A DNA stretch of 64,000 nt, taken from contig NZ_JBEPOO010000001.1 of NCBI RefSeq assembly GCF_040546815.1, positions 3,534,001-3,598,000 on the forward strand. Direction: 5' to 3'. The translations under genes were made by a program, and so were the position numbers. The first letter of the stretch is position 1. Each line of letters begins with the position of its first letter. Under the pieces are notes generated by a model, which saw only the letters and a list, made by a program, of their open reading frames with translations, had not been told where the DNA came from and searched no databases. Positions 18,944-29,050 of the stretch are shown here, piece by piece. This stretch comes from Devosia sp. 2618. Lineage in GTDB: Bacteria; Pseudomonadota; Alphaproteobacteria; Rhizobiales; Devosiaceae.

Positions 18944-20188
18944 TTGAATTCATGGCTTGACGAAAATAAGTATACTTTTTATCCAGTCATGATCGGCGGT
19001 GATGGGAAACCATATGCCGGACCTATGCTGGGGAACACGAGAAAAATGACGACGGGCGAGCAAGGCGGTTCGGGCTATTTCCTTTATCACTCCATAGGGC
19101 AGTACGCCAACAAAGGCGTAGATCTGGCCGCGGCGATGAGCCGTTATGCGGAAATCTGGGGGCGGCCTGATGATGCACAGTGGCCCTATCTGTTGGGTCA
19201 GCAGGCGCGCTTCATTGATTTATGGACAAACCTCATCGGCGCGGAGCCCGGAACGCTGACGGTTGCGCACAACGTGACCGGAGCGCTCTATTCGCTGATC
19301 GGTGCTTTGCCGGCCAACCACCTCAAAGGCAAGAAGCTGCTTGTCGCCGGCGATTGCTTTCCAAGCCTGCACTTCCTGCTCAACGGCCTTCAGGCCCGGT
19401 TCGGTTTTGACCTGATCACCGTGCCGCTTCGGCCCGGCGCCTATTGGGTCGAAAACGAGGATGTCATCGCGCATTGGGATGATAGTGTAGGTCTTGCCCT
19501 GTTGACGCACGCGAGTTCGACCTCTTCCCACCTTTGTGACCTCGAAACTTTGGTCGCACATGCGCGTGCCAAGGGCAGCCTTGTCGGCGTGGATGTCACT
19601 CAGTCGATTGGCCTTGTTCCGTACAATGTTTCCACTCCGTTGGTAGATTTTACGGTATCGTCCACGCTGAAATGGCTATGTGGCACATCGGGCGCCGGCG
19701 TCATCCAGGTGGCTCGCCCGCTGCTCGAAACTTGCACGCCGGAACTGCGCGGCTGGTTCAGCCAGGCCAATCCATTCTCGTGGGATTTCAATAGGTTTGA
19801 ATATGCAGGCGATATACGCCGCTTTGACAACGGCACCCCGGCCGCTATCGCCGCACTGGGGAGCAGTCCGGCCCTGGAATGGCATGCACGGCAAGACGCA
19901 AAGAAACTGCAGGCGCAAAACCGCGCTATGACCAGCCTGCTCGTCGAAGCTGCCGATGAGTTCCGTATACCTCTAGCATCACCACGTAATCCGGAAGAGC
20001 GCGGCGGAAGTATAATGTTGACTCTGCCCGAAGAGATCGACCCACCGTCCCTAATATCGGCTTTGCGGAAAAAAGCGGTCTATGCTGATGTGAGGGGGCG
20101 CATTCTTAGGCTGTCCCCCGGCAATATTACGACACCTGATGGCGTGAGTCGGCTCGCAGATCAGTTGAAGGCAGTGTGCAAAGTCTGA
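18944..20188 (+). CDS. Class V PLP-dependent aminotransferase family protein (kynureninase-like)
   Basis: A fold-type I PLP enzyme of about 415 residues. The block HASSTSSHLCDLETLVAHA, the aspartate in VDVTQSIGLVPY and the Schiff-base lysine in SSTLKWLCGTSGAG are typical of class V enzymes, and the overall pattern is closest to kynureninases. The start is unsure: the longest reading (from a TTG at 18791) overlaps the divergent GntR gene, 18944 is the next in-frame TTG, and 18989 the first ATG; none has a good ribosome site. It faces the aap operon and may degrade or transaminate the imported compound. Confidence 0.82.
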   Translation: MNSWLDENKYTFYPVMIGGDGKPYAGPMLGNTRKMTTGEQGGSGYFLYHSIGQYANKGVDLAAAMSRYAEIWGRPDDAQWPYLLGQQARFIDLWTNLIGAEPGTLTVAHNVTGALYSLIGALPANHLKGKKLLVAGDCFPSLHFLLNGLQARFGFDLITVPLRPGAYWVENEDVIAHWDDSVGLALLTHASSTSSHLCDLETLVAHARAKGSLVGVDVTQSIGLVPYNVSTPLVDFTVSSTLKWLCGTSGAGVIQVARPLLETCTPELRGWFSQANPFSWDFNRFEYAGDIRRFDNGTPAAIAALGSSPALEWHARQDAKKLQAQNRAMTSLLVEAADEFRIPLASPRNPEERGGSIMLTLPEEIDPPSLISALRKKAVYADVRGRILRLSPGNITTPDGVSRLADQLKAVCKV

Positions 20189-20459
20189 TTGATAATTGTG
20201 GGGTGGCGGCTACCGACGGACTGCCGACTTTCGGCAACTTCAGCTGCAGCGAAACGTTCATCCACAGGGACATGTTGTGACCGAGGCCGCCCTGAACAGG
20301 GCGTTCTGATTGAAGGCCCTATCCTACTCGACCGAAGGCGTCTTTTGCCTGGAAACCCAGGGTCAGTTGCGCAGGGCTACAATATTGAGGCTGCCGTCCA
20401 GCTGACAGCACTGAGATCGCGCGTCAACGGAGTCTATCTCATCGGGCGTATCTAGCCGT
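20189..20459. other. Intergenic, no gene seen
   Basis: Short readings on both strands show no ribosome site and no family match. It separates the PLP-enzyme gene from the autotransporter relic and may hold further unrecognisable relic sequence. Confidence 0.4.
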
Positions 20460-22360
20460 TCATCGAAGCCCGGATTGGTGATTCACGCGATCATGATGAT
20501 GGTAAGCTGGTGACCATTCCAGAATGCCCTCGGCTTTAATCCACGTGACATGAGCCGCCGAAGAGCCACGCAGGCTCCATGACGCCGCGCCACCGTGAGG
20601 TAGCTGCTTGGGCTTGTTGAACACTTTGGCGTCATCAGGTGCCAGTCGAACCGTGGCGCCGGTCGCATTGTTGAAACTGCTTGTCGGTGCGCCGAAGTTT
20701 GAAACCGATACCCGCTTGGTATCGCTCACGCCATCGCCATTGGTATCGGCAAAATGGCGGACGTCGAAACTGCCGCCGCTCGCATTAATAAACGCATTCG
20801 TGCCGGCCCCATTAAAGTCGACAAAGCCCGTCACCTGGCCCCAGTTGGTCACTCCCACACTACCAGTGTTGGTGGCGAGATCGCCGATGGCACGGTCCGC
20901 CCCCGAACCGATAATGCCGCGGTTGAACAGCAGAGCGTTCCTCGCTGTATTAAACAGAACCTCGGCAGATGGAAGCAACACTCCAGGCGCCAGCGTCATG
21001 TCCGATTGCCAGCCCCCAGCGACGATAGCACTCGGATCAATGGTAATTTCGGCCCCGGCCGTCACTGATTGCGCAAAAATGCCAACACCGTATTTCCCGG
21101 CAGACGTGACTCGTCCGGCATTGGCTACCGTCACTTGCCCTCCGGCATCGAGGCGCGCGCCCACAGACTCTCGCCCAAAGGCAGTGACAGCCGCGTTCGC
21201 GGTCACGCCTAACGCAACTGCCCCCGTAGTCTTAGACAGGGCGTTAATGCCATGGGACTGCTCGCCCAGCGTGACGATGCTCGCACGATCCAGAATATCG
21301 AACGAAACGAGGCTGGCATGATCCATTTCAGCCGCCGCGCCGTGGCTGCGAAATCCGTCGGCAACGATGCTGCCATTGCCGTTAACTTGAACAGACTGCG
21401 TCGAAGTGTTGAGAACATTTCGTTGCCGCAACTCAGCGCCAGCCGAATCGCCAGGACTGGCCGCGCTATTGCCTAGCACTCTGACGCTGCCGGAAACCAT
21501 TACATGGGTTTCGCCTTGCCCGTCATTCACCGCGCGGGCGCCTCTGTTAAAATCGCCTTGCAAGACAATGTTGGCGGTATCCAGGACGCTAACAGAAACG
21601 GCACCAGATGAGCTCGCGTTACCTGTCCACGCCATAATCCATCGTTTTCATTACCGTAAAGAGTTGAGACACCTGCGGCCTCAATTACCGTATCTCCTGC
21701 CCCCCGGTTATAGGCAAAGGCACCAGCAGATTCATTCGCGATGAAATCCACCAGTCCTGACCGTTCCTGGCGGACTAAAATATTGCCGCTTGATAAGGTA
21801 CTATCAATTGCACCCTGCAATCCATAGGCGAGATCAGGCTCGTTCGAATAGATCGATCCGGCGCCTGAAACACGGATACCCCCCAAGCCGTAATGCAACC
21901 CATAGATGCAATTTATACTCAAAGGTCCGGCCAGAAAGAACGAGCTCCCCTGCTCCTGCCGGATATCAATGGTTCCAAGTCCGCCCGCAGCACTGACGAA
22001 ACCAAAAATCGCTGAGGTCTGCTCCTGCCATGGGGAGGACGGATCCACCCGATTCACCCAAATGTCTGCGGCCGATCGGATAGTGGCGTCGCCATTGCCA
22101 CTCATCGTCACTTTCAAAGCGTCAGATTGATGTCCGGCCGCCTGGCTCCAGGACCACTGACAATCCATCTGCGCTTGAGCCAGACAGGACGACACCCACT
22201 TCAACTGGGCCCGCTAACCGATCGACATGCGCCGTGCTATCGAGCGTCAGCAAAAACTGCTCGGTACCAGCGTCGTATGCTATGCCGGTGTCGTAAGAGG
22301 TCGGAGCGCCATGCCCATTGCGCCCAAGAAACCGGCAACTACCCAGGACCGGGATTCATG
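20460..22360 (-). pseudogene. Degraded autotransporter-type passenger domain gene
   Basis: Minus-strand sequence encodes Gly/Ala/Asn/Thr-rich beta-helix repeats typical of autotransporter passengers, but split over three frames. Coding frame 1 near 22135-22350 reads peptides such as APTSYDTGIAYDAGTEQF; frame 2 covers 21630-22130 (VTMSGNGDATIRSAADIW); frame 3 covers 20600-21640 (VQVNGNGSIVADGF, GQVTGFVDFNGAGTNAFINA). Shifts lie near 22130 and 21630, and the sense is lost again after about 20600. No beta-barrel domain or signal peptide remains, so the gene is truncated at both ends and cannot make a working adhesin. Confidence 0.75.
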
Positions 22361-23358
22361 CCAAACCGCCATTTCCTGCCCCCTTCAAATCTAGAACATC
22401 AAACCACGACCATTAACAATACGAGAAACGTATCATCTAAACTATTCAAATCCAAGAATTCGCAAGGTTTATCTTCCCATCCAGGGTCGAGGACGATAAA
22501 AACCTCATAATTTAACACAAAAAGCCAGAGCGACACCGCTGTTTTGTCAGCTTGCGTGACCTAGGTCACCTCCAGATTTTGGCAACATGCGCCGCAAGAG
22601 TCAGATTGAGCAAGCCTGGGCACACAAGATGCAACGACAGCAGTGATAGCGGCAGCGGCCAAAAGAAGCAGTGTGTATCGGGCAATGCCCATGAGAGGCT
22701 CCCGTGAGCGATAGGCGGCGTACATAGATATTCCATGCATACAAGTCGGCAAAGACCTATGACTGCTTTCCGGTCAGCTCCTGACCCAATGAACGTCCGA
22801 TTTGGGGTCGCAAGCCGCCGGGCGGAAACGCGCCCCATTTCAGCCATTGGCGCGGACTCGGCCGTATCCCCAAAGCGGTCGTTCCTGTGACAGACTGGCA
22901 ATGGCGACAACGGGGGGGAGCGGACGGGCGAGTTCTGGATATGCCTGACACAAAAGCAGACATTGGTGACCGGTAGATTAGAGGCCGTGACCAGCCTGTC
23001 CGCTATTGGTGGAACGCCTCTGAAAAATGCACACCCGTAGTGGGATGTCTCCATATTAGGAACATGACGTGAGCCCCCGCCTTCATCCAACCTAGAGCAG
23101 AGTCCTTTGGGACTTAACGCGCGGTGTCAGAGCGGCAGTAACGGCGTACGTATATGACTGGCGGCGTCCGACTGCGATCGAGAGATTGGCCGCCCACTAG
23201 TACAGCCTCAAAAGCAGACTTTTGATTTCTAGGGGTATCTGCCGACCGAGAATAGAAAATGCATCATTGCCGCCAGGGCACAGATTGGCGCATAGAAACG
23301 TTATAGGCATGACTAGCCTGCAGCAGCCATTTCCTGATCTCTGCATTTGGGTCGGACG
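22361..23358. other. Long stretch without a supported gene
   Basis: Nearly 1 kb between the autotransporter relic and the ribitol dehydrogenase. A minus-strand reading at 22566-23090 is open but has no recognisable motif. The stretch does contain one copy of a short dispersed motif at 22831 (listed separately), consistent with decayed DNA. Confidence 0.5.
22831..22856 (+). repeat. Dispersed intergenic motif, copy 1
   Basis: Core CGCCCCATTTCAGCCATT preceded by a small GC hairpin (CCGCC/GGCGG). It is one of four related copies in this window; the others are at 27911 (minus), 28792 and 56312. Confidence 0.5.
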
Positions 23359-24087
23359 TCAGAGGTCGTTGCTCTGTGGTAGGATTACGAGGTCGCGGAT
23401 GGTCACGTTACGAGGCCGTGTCAGCATGAATTTGACGGCAGCGGCAACTTCGCCCGGTTCCATCAGGTCACCAGCCGCCAGGGCGGCGTCGAGTTTGTCT
23501 TTGGGCCAGTCGTTGATCAACGCGGTTACCACGGGGCCGGGTGCTATGGCGCCGACACGGATGCCGAAGGGGGCCACCTGCCTGCGCACGGTGCGCACAA
23601 ATGCCTGAATGGCATGTTTTGAGGCGATGTAGATGGGCTCCCAGACCACAGGCACCAATCCGGCAATCGAGCTGGTCATGATGATGTCGCCGGTCTTGCG
23701 TTCGACCATGTGGGGTAACACGGCACGGACCGACCGAAACGCGGCGTTGATATTGAGGTTGAGCATGCGATCCCACTGATCGGGATCACCCTCCACTATC
23801 GGCCCGCCGACATAGGAGCCTGCATTGGCATGAAAAATGTCGAGATGTCCGGTCTTGGCGAGGATCTGTGGCAGCATTTCATCGACTTCGGCATGATCGG
23901 TCAGGTCGACGACAATAGGAATGGCGCGGTCACCCAGTTCGACGCAGATTGCGCGCAGACGATCTACATCGCGATCTACCAGGGCAACGCGTGCGCCAGC
24001 GGTCAAAAGTGTTCTTGCACATTCAAGCCCGATGCCTGAGGCCGCTCCGGTGATGGCGGCGACGCGATTGGACAAGTCTTGGTCCAT
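23359..24087 (-). CDS. rbtD: Ribitol 2-dehydrogenase (short-chain dehydrogenase)
   Basis: A 242-residue SDR enzyme that oxidises ribitol to D-ribulose with NAD. The cofactor motif TGAASGIG lies near the N terminus, the NAG motif in [12 protein letters not shown], the catalytic Ser in MTSSIAG and Tyr/Lys in YIASK. The strings [31 protein letters not shown] and [11 protein letters not shown] closely follow the Klebsiella ribitol dehydrogenase as I remember it. Start 24087 (MDQDLSN) is preferred to a longer reading. It is the last gene of a transporter operon that is broken upstream, so expression and use are doubtful. Confidence 0.85.
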   Translation of the reverse strand: MDQDLSNRVAAITGAASGIGLECARTLLTAGARVALVDRDVDRLRAICVELGDRAIPIVVDLTDHAEVDEMLPQILAKTGHLDIFHANAGSYVGGPIVEGDPDQWDRMLNLNINAAFRSVRAVLPHMVERKTGDIIMTSSIAGLVPVVWEPIYIASKHAIQAFVRTVRRQVAPFGIRVGAIAPGPVVTALINDWPKDKLDAALAAGDLMEPGEVAAAVKFMLTRPRNVTIRDLVILPQSNDL

Positions 24088-24150
24088 GGGGTGACTTTCG
24101 GTGTGTTTGATGGACAGGCGCCGCCATGCGCCCGCATGCATTAGAGCGGG

Positions 24151-25401
24151 TCAGGCGCGGCCGTGTGTGACGCGGGATCGTCGGGCGAGAGAGTCTACGA
24201 TGACGGCAATTGCTAGCACACCGCCGGTGATCATGTAGCGAAGCGAAGAGGAAAGATCGAGCAGGGTCAATCCGCTTGCAATAGACTGGATGACAATGAC
24301 ACCCAGCAGCGCCGAATAAGCGCTGCCGCGGCCGCCAAACAGACTGGTTCCGCCAATGACCGCCGCAGCGATGGCATTGAGATTGACGTCGCCTGTGCCG
24401 GCCTGCTGGCTGGCAGAGGCCAGCCGGGAGGCCGCGAGCATGCCGCCAATGGTGGCTAACATGGCGCAGAACACAAAGGCACTGGTGTAGATGGCCTTGA
24501 CGTTGATGCCGGCGCGACGAGCGGCTTCACGATTGCCGCCAACGGCAGTCATCGACCGCCCCCATTTGGTACGGGTGAGGGCGTAGTTCATGCCGATGAC
24601 GAACAACACGAACAGGCCGAACATTCATGGCACACCGCGCGAGGTATTGAGGTAAGCGACCGCGAGTTCAAGGGCAACAGTAACGATTGCTGCTGTAAAG
24701 AGAACACCGCCGAGAGACTTGGAGGACAGTCCGGCCTCCCGGCGGCGAGTTGCATTGCGATATCCAGAAATAAACATCGCAATGCCAGGGAGAGCAGCAA
24801 GGATATGAGCCACTAGCGGTGGCATGGTTGTGGTCTGGCCGAAATTGACCAGTGGCGAACCGTAGGGAAGATTGATCGATCCGGTGCCACCAAGGATGTA
24901 AAGCTGGAGGCCAAGTACGGCCAACAGTCCTGCTAGAGTCGCCACAAAGCTTGGCATGCCGAAACGATTGTAGAGCTGAGCATAGAGATAACCTATCAGG
25001 GCACCTACAGCGATTGCGGCGACGATGGCGAGCGCCACTGGCCAGCCCTGATTGACCCACAACACGCCGAGCATGGCTGAAGCCAGCCCACTGACCGAGC
25101 CAACGGACAGGTCTATTTCGCCGACCATAAGCACTAGCACTATTCCGATCGCGATCACGCCCACTGTTGAGGAATCGAACAGCAGGTTGACGAGGTTTGC
25201 GCTCGACAAAAAAGTAGGGTTGAGCGAGGCAAATACCGTCCAGATGACGATAAGCCCGATAACCACCGGCAGAGCGCCAAGATCGCCGGTTCTGATCCGA
25301 TCAAAGAAGGCGCGGATCGCTCCACCAATGCCGGCCTCATGCTTCAAACGGGTATCGGCGCGATCCAGGAGTTCGCGCTGTTTGTCGACATTGTTGGTCA
25401 T
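24151..25401 (-). pseudogene. Sugar/polyol ABC permease (XylH/RbsC-like) interrupted by an in-frame stop
   Basis: Two contiguous minus-strand readings form one CUT2 permease of about 416 codons, broken only by a TGA at 24625-24627, between TSRGVP and MFGLFVLF. Both parts keep family motifs: GEIDLSVGSVSGLA upstream, and GGNREAARRAGINV and VIGGTSLFGGRGSAYSALLG downstream. The lost residue could have been Trp (TGG to TGA), a one-base change. The start at 25401 (MTNNVDKQ) overlaps the true ATPase stop as ATGA. Part of the ribitol transporter locus. Confidence 0.85.
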
Positions 25402-26215
25402 GGCTGCACTTCTTGGTTTTGGTGGGCCTCGGCCTTTCGGCCGGCACGGCGGGAGACCGAATTGTCCGAGGCGCCGGTAATGGCGCCGACCAGTTCCGCG
25501 TTGGTGCATCGGGCGGGAAAGTGCCGTTGTTCTTGCCCAGCCGCAGCACGACCACACGGTCGGCCACGGCGCGAACGTCTTCCATGTTGTGGCTGATCAT
25601 GACGACGCCCAGACGGCGATCCCGCACCCGCTCGATCAGATTGAGCACCTCGGCAGTCTGGGCGACCCCCAGAGCGGCTGTCGGCTCGTCGAGCAGGATG
25701 ATCTTAGGGTCGAGCAGCAGCGAACGCGCGATCGCGACTGTCTGGCGCTGTCCCCCCGAAAGCGAGGCCACGGCTTCGCGCACGCTGGGAATGCGGGCGG
25801 ATAATTCATTCAGCAATTTCCAGGAGCGGAGCTCCATTTCAACCTCGTCAAGCTGCAGTGGTCGCAGTTCTTTACCGAGGAAGATATTGGCGACCACATC
25901 GAGATTTTCGCACAGCGCCAGATCCTGAAAGACCGTCGCAATGCCAATGCCCAACGCGTCGCTGGGCGTCGCCAGAGTCACATCCTGACCGTGCACGTTG
26001 ATGGTGCCGGATGTTGGGCGGTGCACGCCGGACAAAATCTTGACCAGGGTCGATTTACCGGCACCGTTGTCACCGACAAGAGCAACCACTTCGCCAGCAT
26101 GAACATCAAGGTCGATATTCGTCAGCGCAGATACGGCGCCAAAATTTTTGCAGATGCCGCGCAAGCTGAGGATCAGCTCTCCAGGCTTGGCGATGTCGCG
26201 CGCAGTATCGGTCAT
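25398..26215 (-). pseudogene. Sugar/polyol ABC ATP-binding protein with C-terminal frameshift
   Basis: The first 230 codons are a normal CUT2 ATPase: Walker A GDNGAGKS (48-55), signature LSGGQRQTVAIAR, Walker B IILLDEPTAALG, H-loop ISHN. After LGKNNGTF the frame is lost. In another frame the conserved end TNAELVGAITGAS reappears and runs to a TGA that overlaps the permease ATG (ATGA). A single missing base near 25510-25525 explains this. The read-through product carries about 55 foreign residues. The core could still fold, but the locus partners are also broken. Confidence 0.8.
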
Positions 26216-26243
26216 GGTGTACAACCTTCATATCAGAGGGGTG

Positions 26244-26264
26244 CCCGGCTCCACCGGAGCCGGG
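26244..26264 (-). repeat. Perfect stem-loop between binding-protein and ATPase genes
   Basis: CCCGGCTCC and GGAGCCGGG form a perfect 9-bp stem with a 3-base loop in the 58-bp gap. Such stems after a solute-binding-protein gene usually protect the upstream transcript from decay, keeping the binding protein abundant. It survives although the binding-protein gene itself is truncated. Confidence 0.6.
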
Positions 26265-26273
26265 CCGTGGCGG

Positions 26274-26738
26274 TTACTGCGTGATGCCAAGCGTCTTGCA
26301 GCCATCGGCATAGCGATCAACGCACAGGACGTCGGCGCTCACGATGCCCTTGTCGATAATCTCTGCCTTGAGGTTGTCGGCAGTCACAACTGCTGGGACA
26401 AAGAGCTGGCTAGGCGTGTTGTAGAGAGTGGTCTGTGCGACAGGGGGCTCGCCTTTGAGCAGTTGTACGGCAACATCGGCGGCCGCCGCTGCCACGATCT
26501 CGCTTGGCTTGGAGATGGTGTTGTACTGGTCACCCGCAATGATCAATTGCAGCGCCGCAATTGTCGCGTCATTGCCGCTCACCGGAGGAACCGGATCGAC
26601 ACCTGCGGCCTTGAACGCTGCAATCGCGCCACCTCCGGTGCCGTCATTGGCTGCCACCACACCGATGATCTGGGCGCCGAAACGCGAGATCTGGCCGCTG
26701 GCCCACTGCTGGGCGAGAGGTGGCGCCCAATCTGGCAA
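26274..26738 (-). pseudogene. Sugar/polyol binding protein, C-terminal fragment (XylF-like)
   Basis: Only the last 150 or so residues of a xylose/ribitol-type periplasmic binding protein remain, from PDWAPPLAQQWASG through VVAANDGTGGGAIAAFKAAG to VDRYADGCKTLGITQ. The signal peptide and N-terminal lobe are missing. At about 26740 the sequence passes directly into a LacI fragment on the other strand, so the two genes and their shared promoter region were cut by one deletion or rearrangement. Confidence 0.85.
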
Positions 26739-26740
26739 GA

Positions 26741-27420
26741 CTCTGATCAGTTACCGCGTCGAGTCGTTGCTCATCACCGGCGCCACGGACCCCGACGCAG
26801 TCGGAGCCGTATGCCGCGCGGCCCGCGTTCGGCATATCAATGTCGATTTGCCCGGCAATGTCGCGCCGTCAGTTATCAGCGACAACCGTTGGGGCGCGAC
26901 AGAGCTCACGCTTACCGTGTTGGATGACCTTGCCGCAAAGCACATCGAGCACCCACTCGTTCACTTCATTGGCGGCGTGGCCAGTGACAATTCAACCGCC
27001 ATGCGTATCAGCGGGTTCCGTCAGGCGATGGTATCACGAGGCCAAGCGGTCAATGACGAACAGATCGACGCCTCTGGTTATGCCCCTGAACTGGCCGAGG
27101 CATCTATCCGCTCGCTCTACCAGCGCCTGGGCAAGTTGCCCGACGGACTGATAGTCAACTCCACTATTGCGTTTGAAGGCATAGTGCGGTTTTTCCGCAC
27201 CCTTCCCCGCGAGATGCTGCATTCGATCGTGGTTGGCTGCTACGACTGGGACCCGTTCGCTGCACTGGTCGAATTTCCGCTGACCATGGTGCGCCAAGAC
27301 GTCGATGCCATGGTGGCGAAAGCGTTCGAAATGCTCGATGGCGAAAAAATGGTCGCTGGCAAGATCGAGCTCATAAGACCGAAATTGGTCAGGTCGGTTG
27401 GCGCGGGGCATTCTGGCTGA
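26741..27420 (+). pseudogene. LacI-family regulator, fragment lacking the DNA-binding domain
   Basis: From about 26741 the plus strand reads as the effector domain of a LacI regulator: VESLLITGATDPDAV, RHINVDLPGN, HFIGGVASDNSTAMRISGFRQ, PDGLIVNSTIAFEG and MVRQDVDAMVAKAFEMLDG. The HTH and the first part of the effector domain are absent. It was presumably the divergent regulator of the ribitol operon before the deletion at its 5' side. The open frame extends further upstream only as an antisense shadow of the binding-protein fragment. Confidence 0.82.
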
Positions 27421-28070
27421 GATGATCGCGCTAAGCTGACCGTTTGGAAAGACGTCGCGCTCGCGCTTCGCCAAGTAACTCGTTGCATCAACAGGAACTG
27501 GGGCAGTCAAATGTTGTGGGCACTGTCATCGTCCACCGAACGAACATCCCAGACCGGAGTGGAATATGGGCCTGATCGGGCAGTGGATGCGCGTCAGAAT
27601 ATCAGCGCGCAACCAACACCGAGCCGGCCTCCCAAGCCGGATAAAATACAAGATCCGTACCAGAACGCAGTCCAACGGCAATCCCAACGACGCAGAAATT
27701 CTATATCGAAGCCACGCACCAGCAACACGTGTTATTGACGTTATCCAATGCGGCTTTCGGCGCGGCACTGTCCAAAATAACATCTTCATGGCCTGCTGCC
27801 GATGTCAGCACGACTCCTGCGTGGACGTAAAGCGACCCATCCGTTTCCACCCCAATCTGGTGTTGCTCTTGCAGGACAACGATGATCACATTTGGGAAAT
27901 CGAAGACGTTTATCGAACGGCGGGAATGGGGCGCGTTGCGGCTGTTGCCCAGCCGCGAAGGAATGGCAGCTTTTGGCATTTCGAGCGGAGGGCTGGAATG
28001 ACCGAGATGGGGTCGACTGCTGCCGCTCGTGACGTTGCCATAATCGTTTCACTGTCGGCCGTTTTGGCCA
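27421..28070. other. Gene-poor relic DNA between LacI fragment and integrase
   Basis: Open readings on both strands lack motifs and ribosome sites. The only structured element seen is a minus-strand copy of the dispersed motif at 27911-27933. Confidence 0.5.
27911..27933 (-). repeat. Dispersed intergenic motif, copy 2
   Basis: On the minus strand this reads CGCCCCATTCCCGCCGTTCG and is preceded by a hairpin (CGGCTG/CAGCCG). Same core and layout as the copies at 22831, 28792 and 56312. Confidence 0.5.
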
Positions 28071-28748
28071 ATGGAGAAATATTATGGATCACAGTATGAT
28101 CCTGCTGCAGCAGGAAAGCCCGCCTGGAATGCCGGCAGACAGGTTGGCGCTAAACGCGCTTTCAAGGTTCGCCAGATTTGGTCCATCCGCTTCTTTCTTG
28201 ATCGTGAAGGACGGATGCGAGATCGAGCGCTCTTCGACCTTGCGATCGACAGCAAGTTGCGCAGATGAGATCTCGTGAAGATCAAGATTCGGACCCTTGT
28301 CTCCAGTCCAATGATCCGTACGAGGTCCATGGTGGTTCAGCAGAAGACGGGACGACCAGCTCAGTTTGAAATTACGGCAGACGCACGAGGCAGTCTGCTT
28401 GCTTGGCTGGAACGGCGAGGCGGCACCGTCGAAGACTTTGCTTTTCCCAGCCGCGCAAATCCTGACGCACATTTGAGCACCCGCCAGTTTGCGCGCTTGG
28501 TCGATGAGTGGGTAACTGCCATAGGACTGCCTTCAGAAGAATACGCTACCCACTCGCTTCGACGCACCAAGGCTTCCCTGATCTACAAGGCCACAGGCAA
28601 TCTTAGAGCGATCCAGATTCTGCTCGGCCACAGCAAAATCGAGAACACGGTAAGGTACCTGGGCGTGGACGTGGACGTGGACGTGGACGTGGACGTGGAC
28701 GTGGACGTGGATGATGCCCTTTCTCTGTCGGAAGCTACCGAAATCTGA
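28071..28748 (+). pseudogene. Tyrosine recombinase/integrase interrupted by an in-frame stop
   Basis: One frame carries an integrase of about 225 codons with a single internal TGA at 28266-28268. Before it: KVRQIWSIRFFLDREGRMRD and FDLAIDSKLR; after it: DLVKIKIRTL, MVVQQKTGRPAQFEI, and the catalytic C-terminal part with HSLRRTKASLIYK (His/Arg), LLGHSKIE (His) and the Tyr in VRYLG. Relatives read Leu-Arg-Gly-Cys-Asp here, so Cys TGC to TGA is the likely lesion. Just after the catalytic Tyr a GTGGAC array inserts six or seven extra Val-Asp pairs. A remnant of a mobile element, probably inactive. Confidence 0.8.
28665..28712 (+). repeat. (GTGGAC)7 plus GTGGAT hexanucleotide microsatellite
   Basis: Seven perfect tandem copies of GTGGAC followed by one variant, encoding eight Val-Asp pairs directly behind the integrase's catalytic tyrosine. 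Hexamer changes keep the reading frame, so copy number could drift without a frameshift. Confidence 0.95.
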
Positions 28749-28758
28749 AGGATGCGAC

Positions 28759-28818
28759 TTCGCCGGCGATCGCAGAGGGTCGCCGGCGAAGCGCCCCATT
28801 CCAGCCGTTCAGTCCACC
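28759..28818 (+). repeat. Dispersed intergenic motif, copy 3, with perfect hairpin
   Basis: An 11-bp perfect inverted repeat (TTCGCCGGCGA at 28759 and TCGCCGGCGAA at 28780, 10-base loop) is followed at once by CGCCCCATTCCAGCCGTTCA (28792). It sits 10 bp after the integrase stop and could also act as its terminator. The rest of 28819-29050 has no gene. Confidence 0.55.
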
Positions 28819-29050
28819 TTCCAGTTTTCCTGAGAGCGGACATCATCGTGAGACGACATGTACGACAATCAGTTAGTTCTCGGACTGTCCGCGTCCACGG
28901 AGTACGTCGGGGACCGGAATTCCTTAGCGTCGACACCCGTCACTGCCGTTCGTCCACGCCGAATTTCAGACCGCCTGCGCGACCCTTTTCCAGGGCCGCG
29001 AATCGCGTTTGGCTTGGCATTGCGTTTCGCAAAACCCCGTCAGTTTACCG

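Noticed and set aside
22566..23090. 174-codon minus-strand reading before the ribitol dehydrogenase
   Set aside because: Cys/Leu/Pro-rich composition without motifs, overlapping the dispersed motif; reads as non-coding.
24622..28268. Possible UGA recoding, since two genes (permease, integrase) are interrupted by in-frame TGA
   Set aside because: TGA is the normal stop of many intact genes here, the two lost residues differ (probably Trp and Cys), and neighbouring genes in the same zone also carry frameshifts and truncations. Pseudogene decay explains both.
28665..28712. Tandem repeat as a possible CRISPR array
   Set aside because: The units are contiguous hexamers with no spacers and lie inside a coding frame; it is a microsatellite. 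The same applies to the TTCTG array at 56155.
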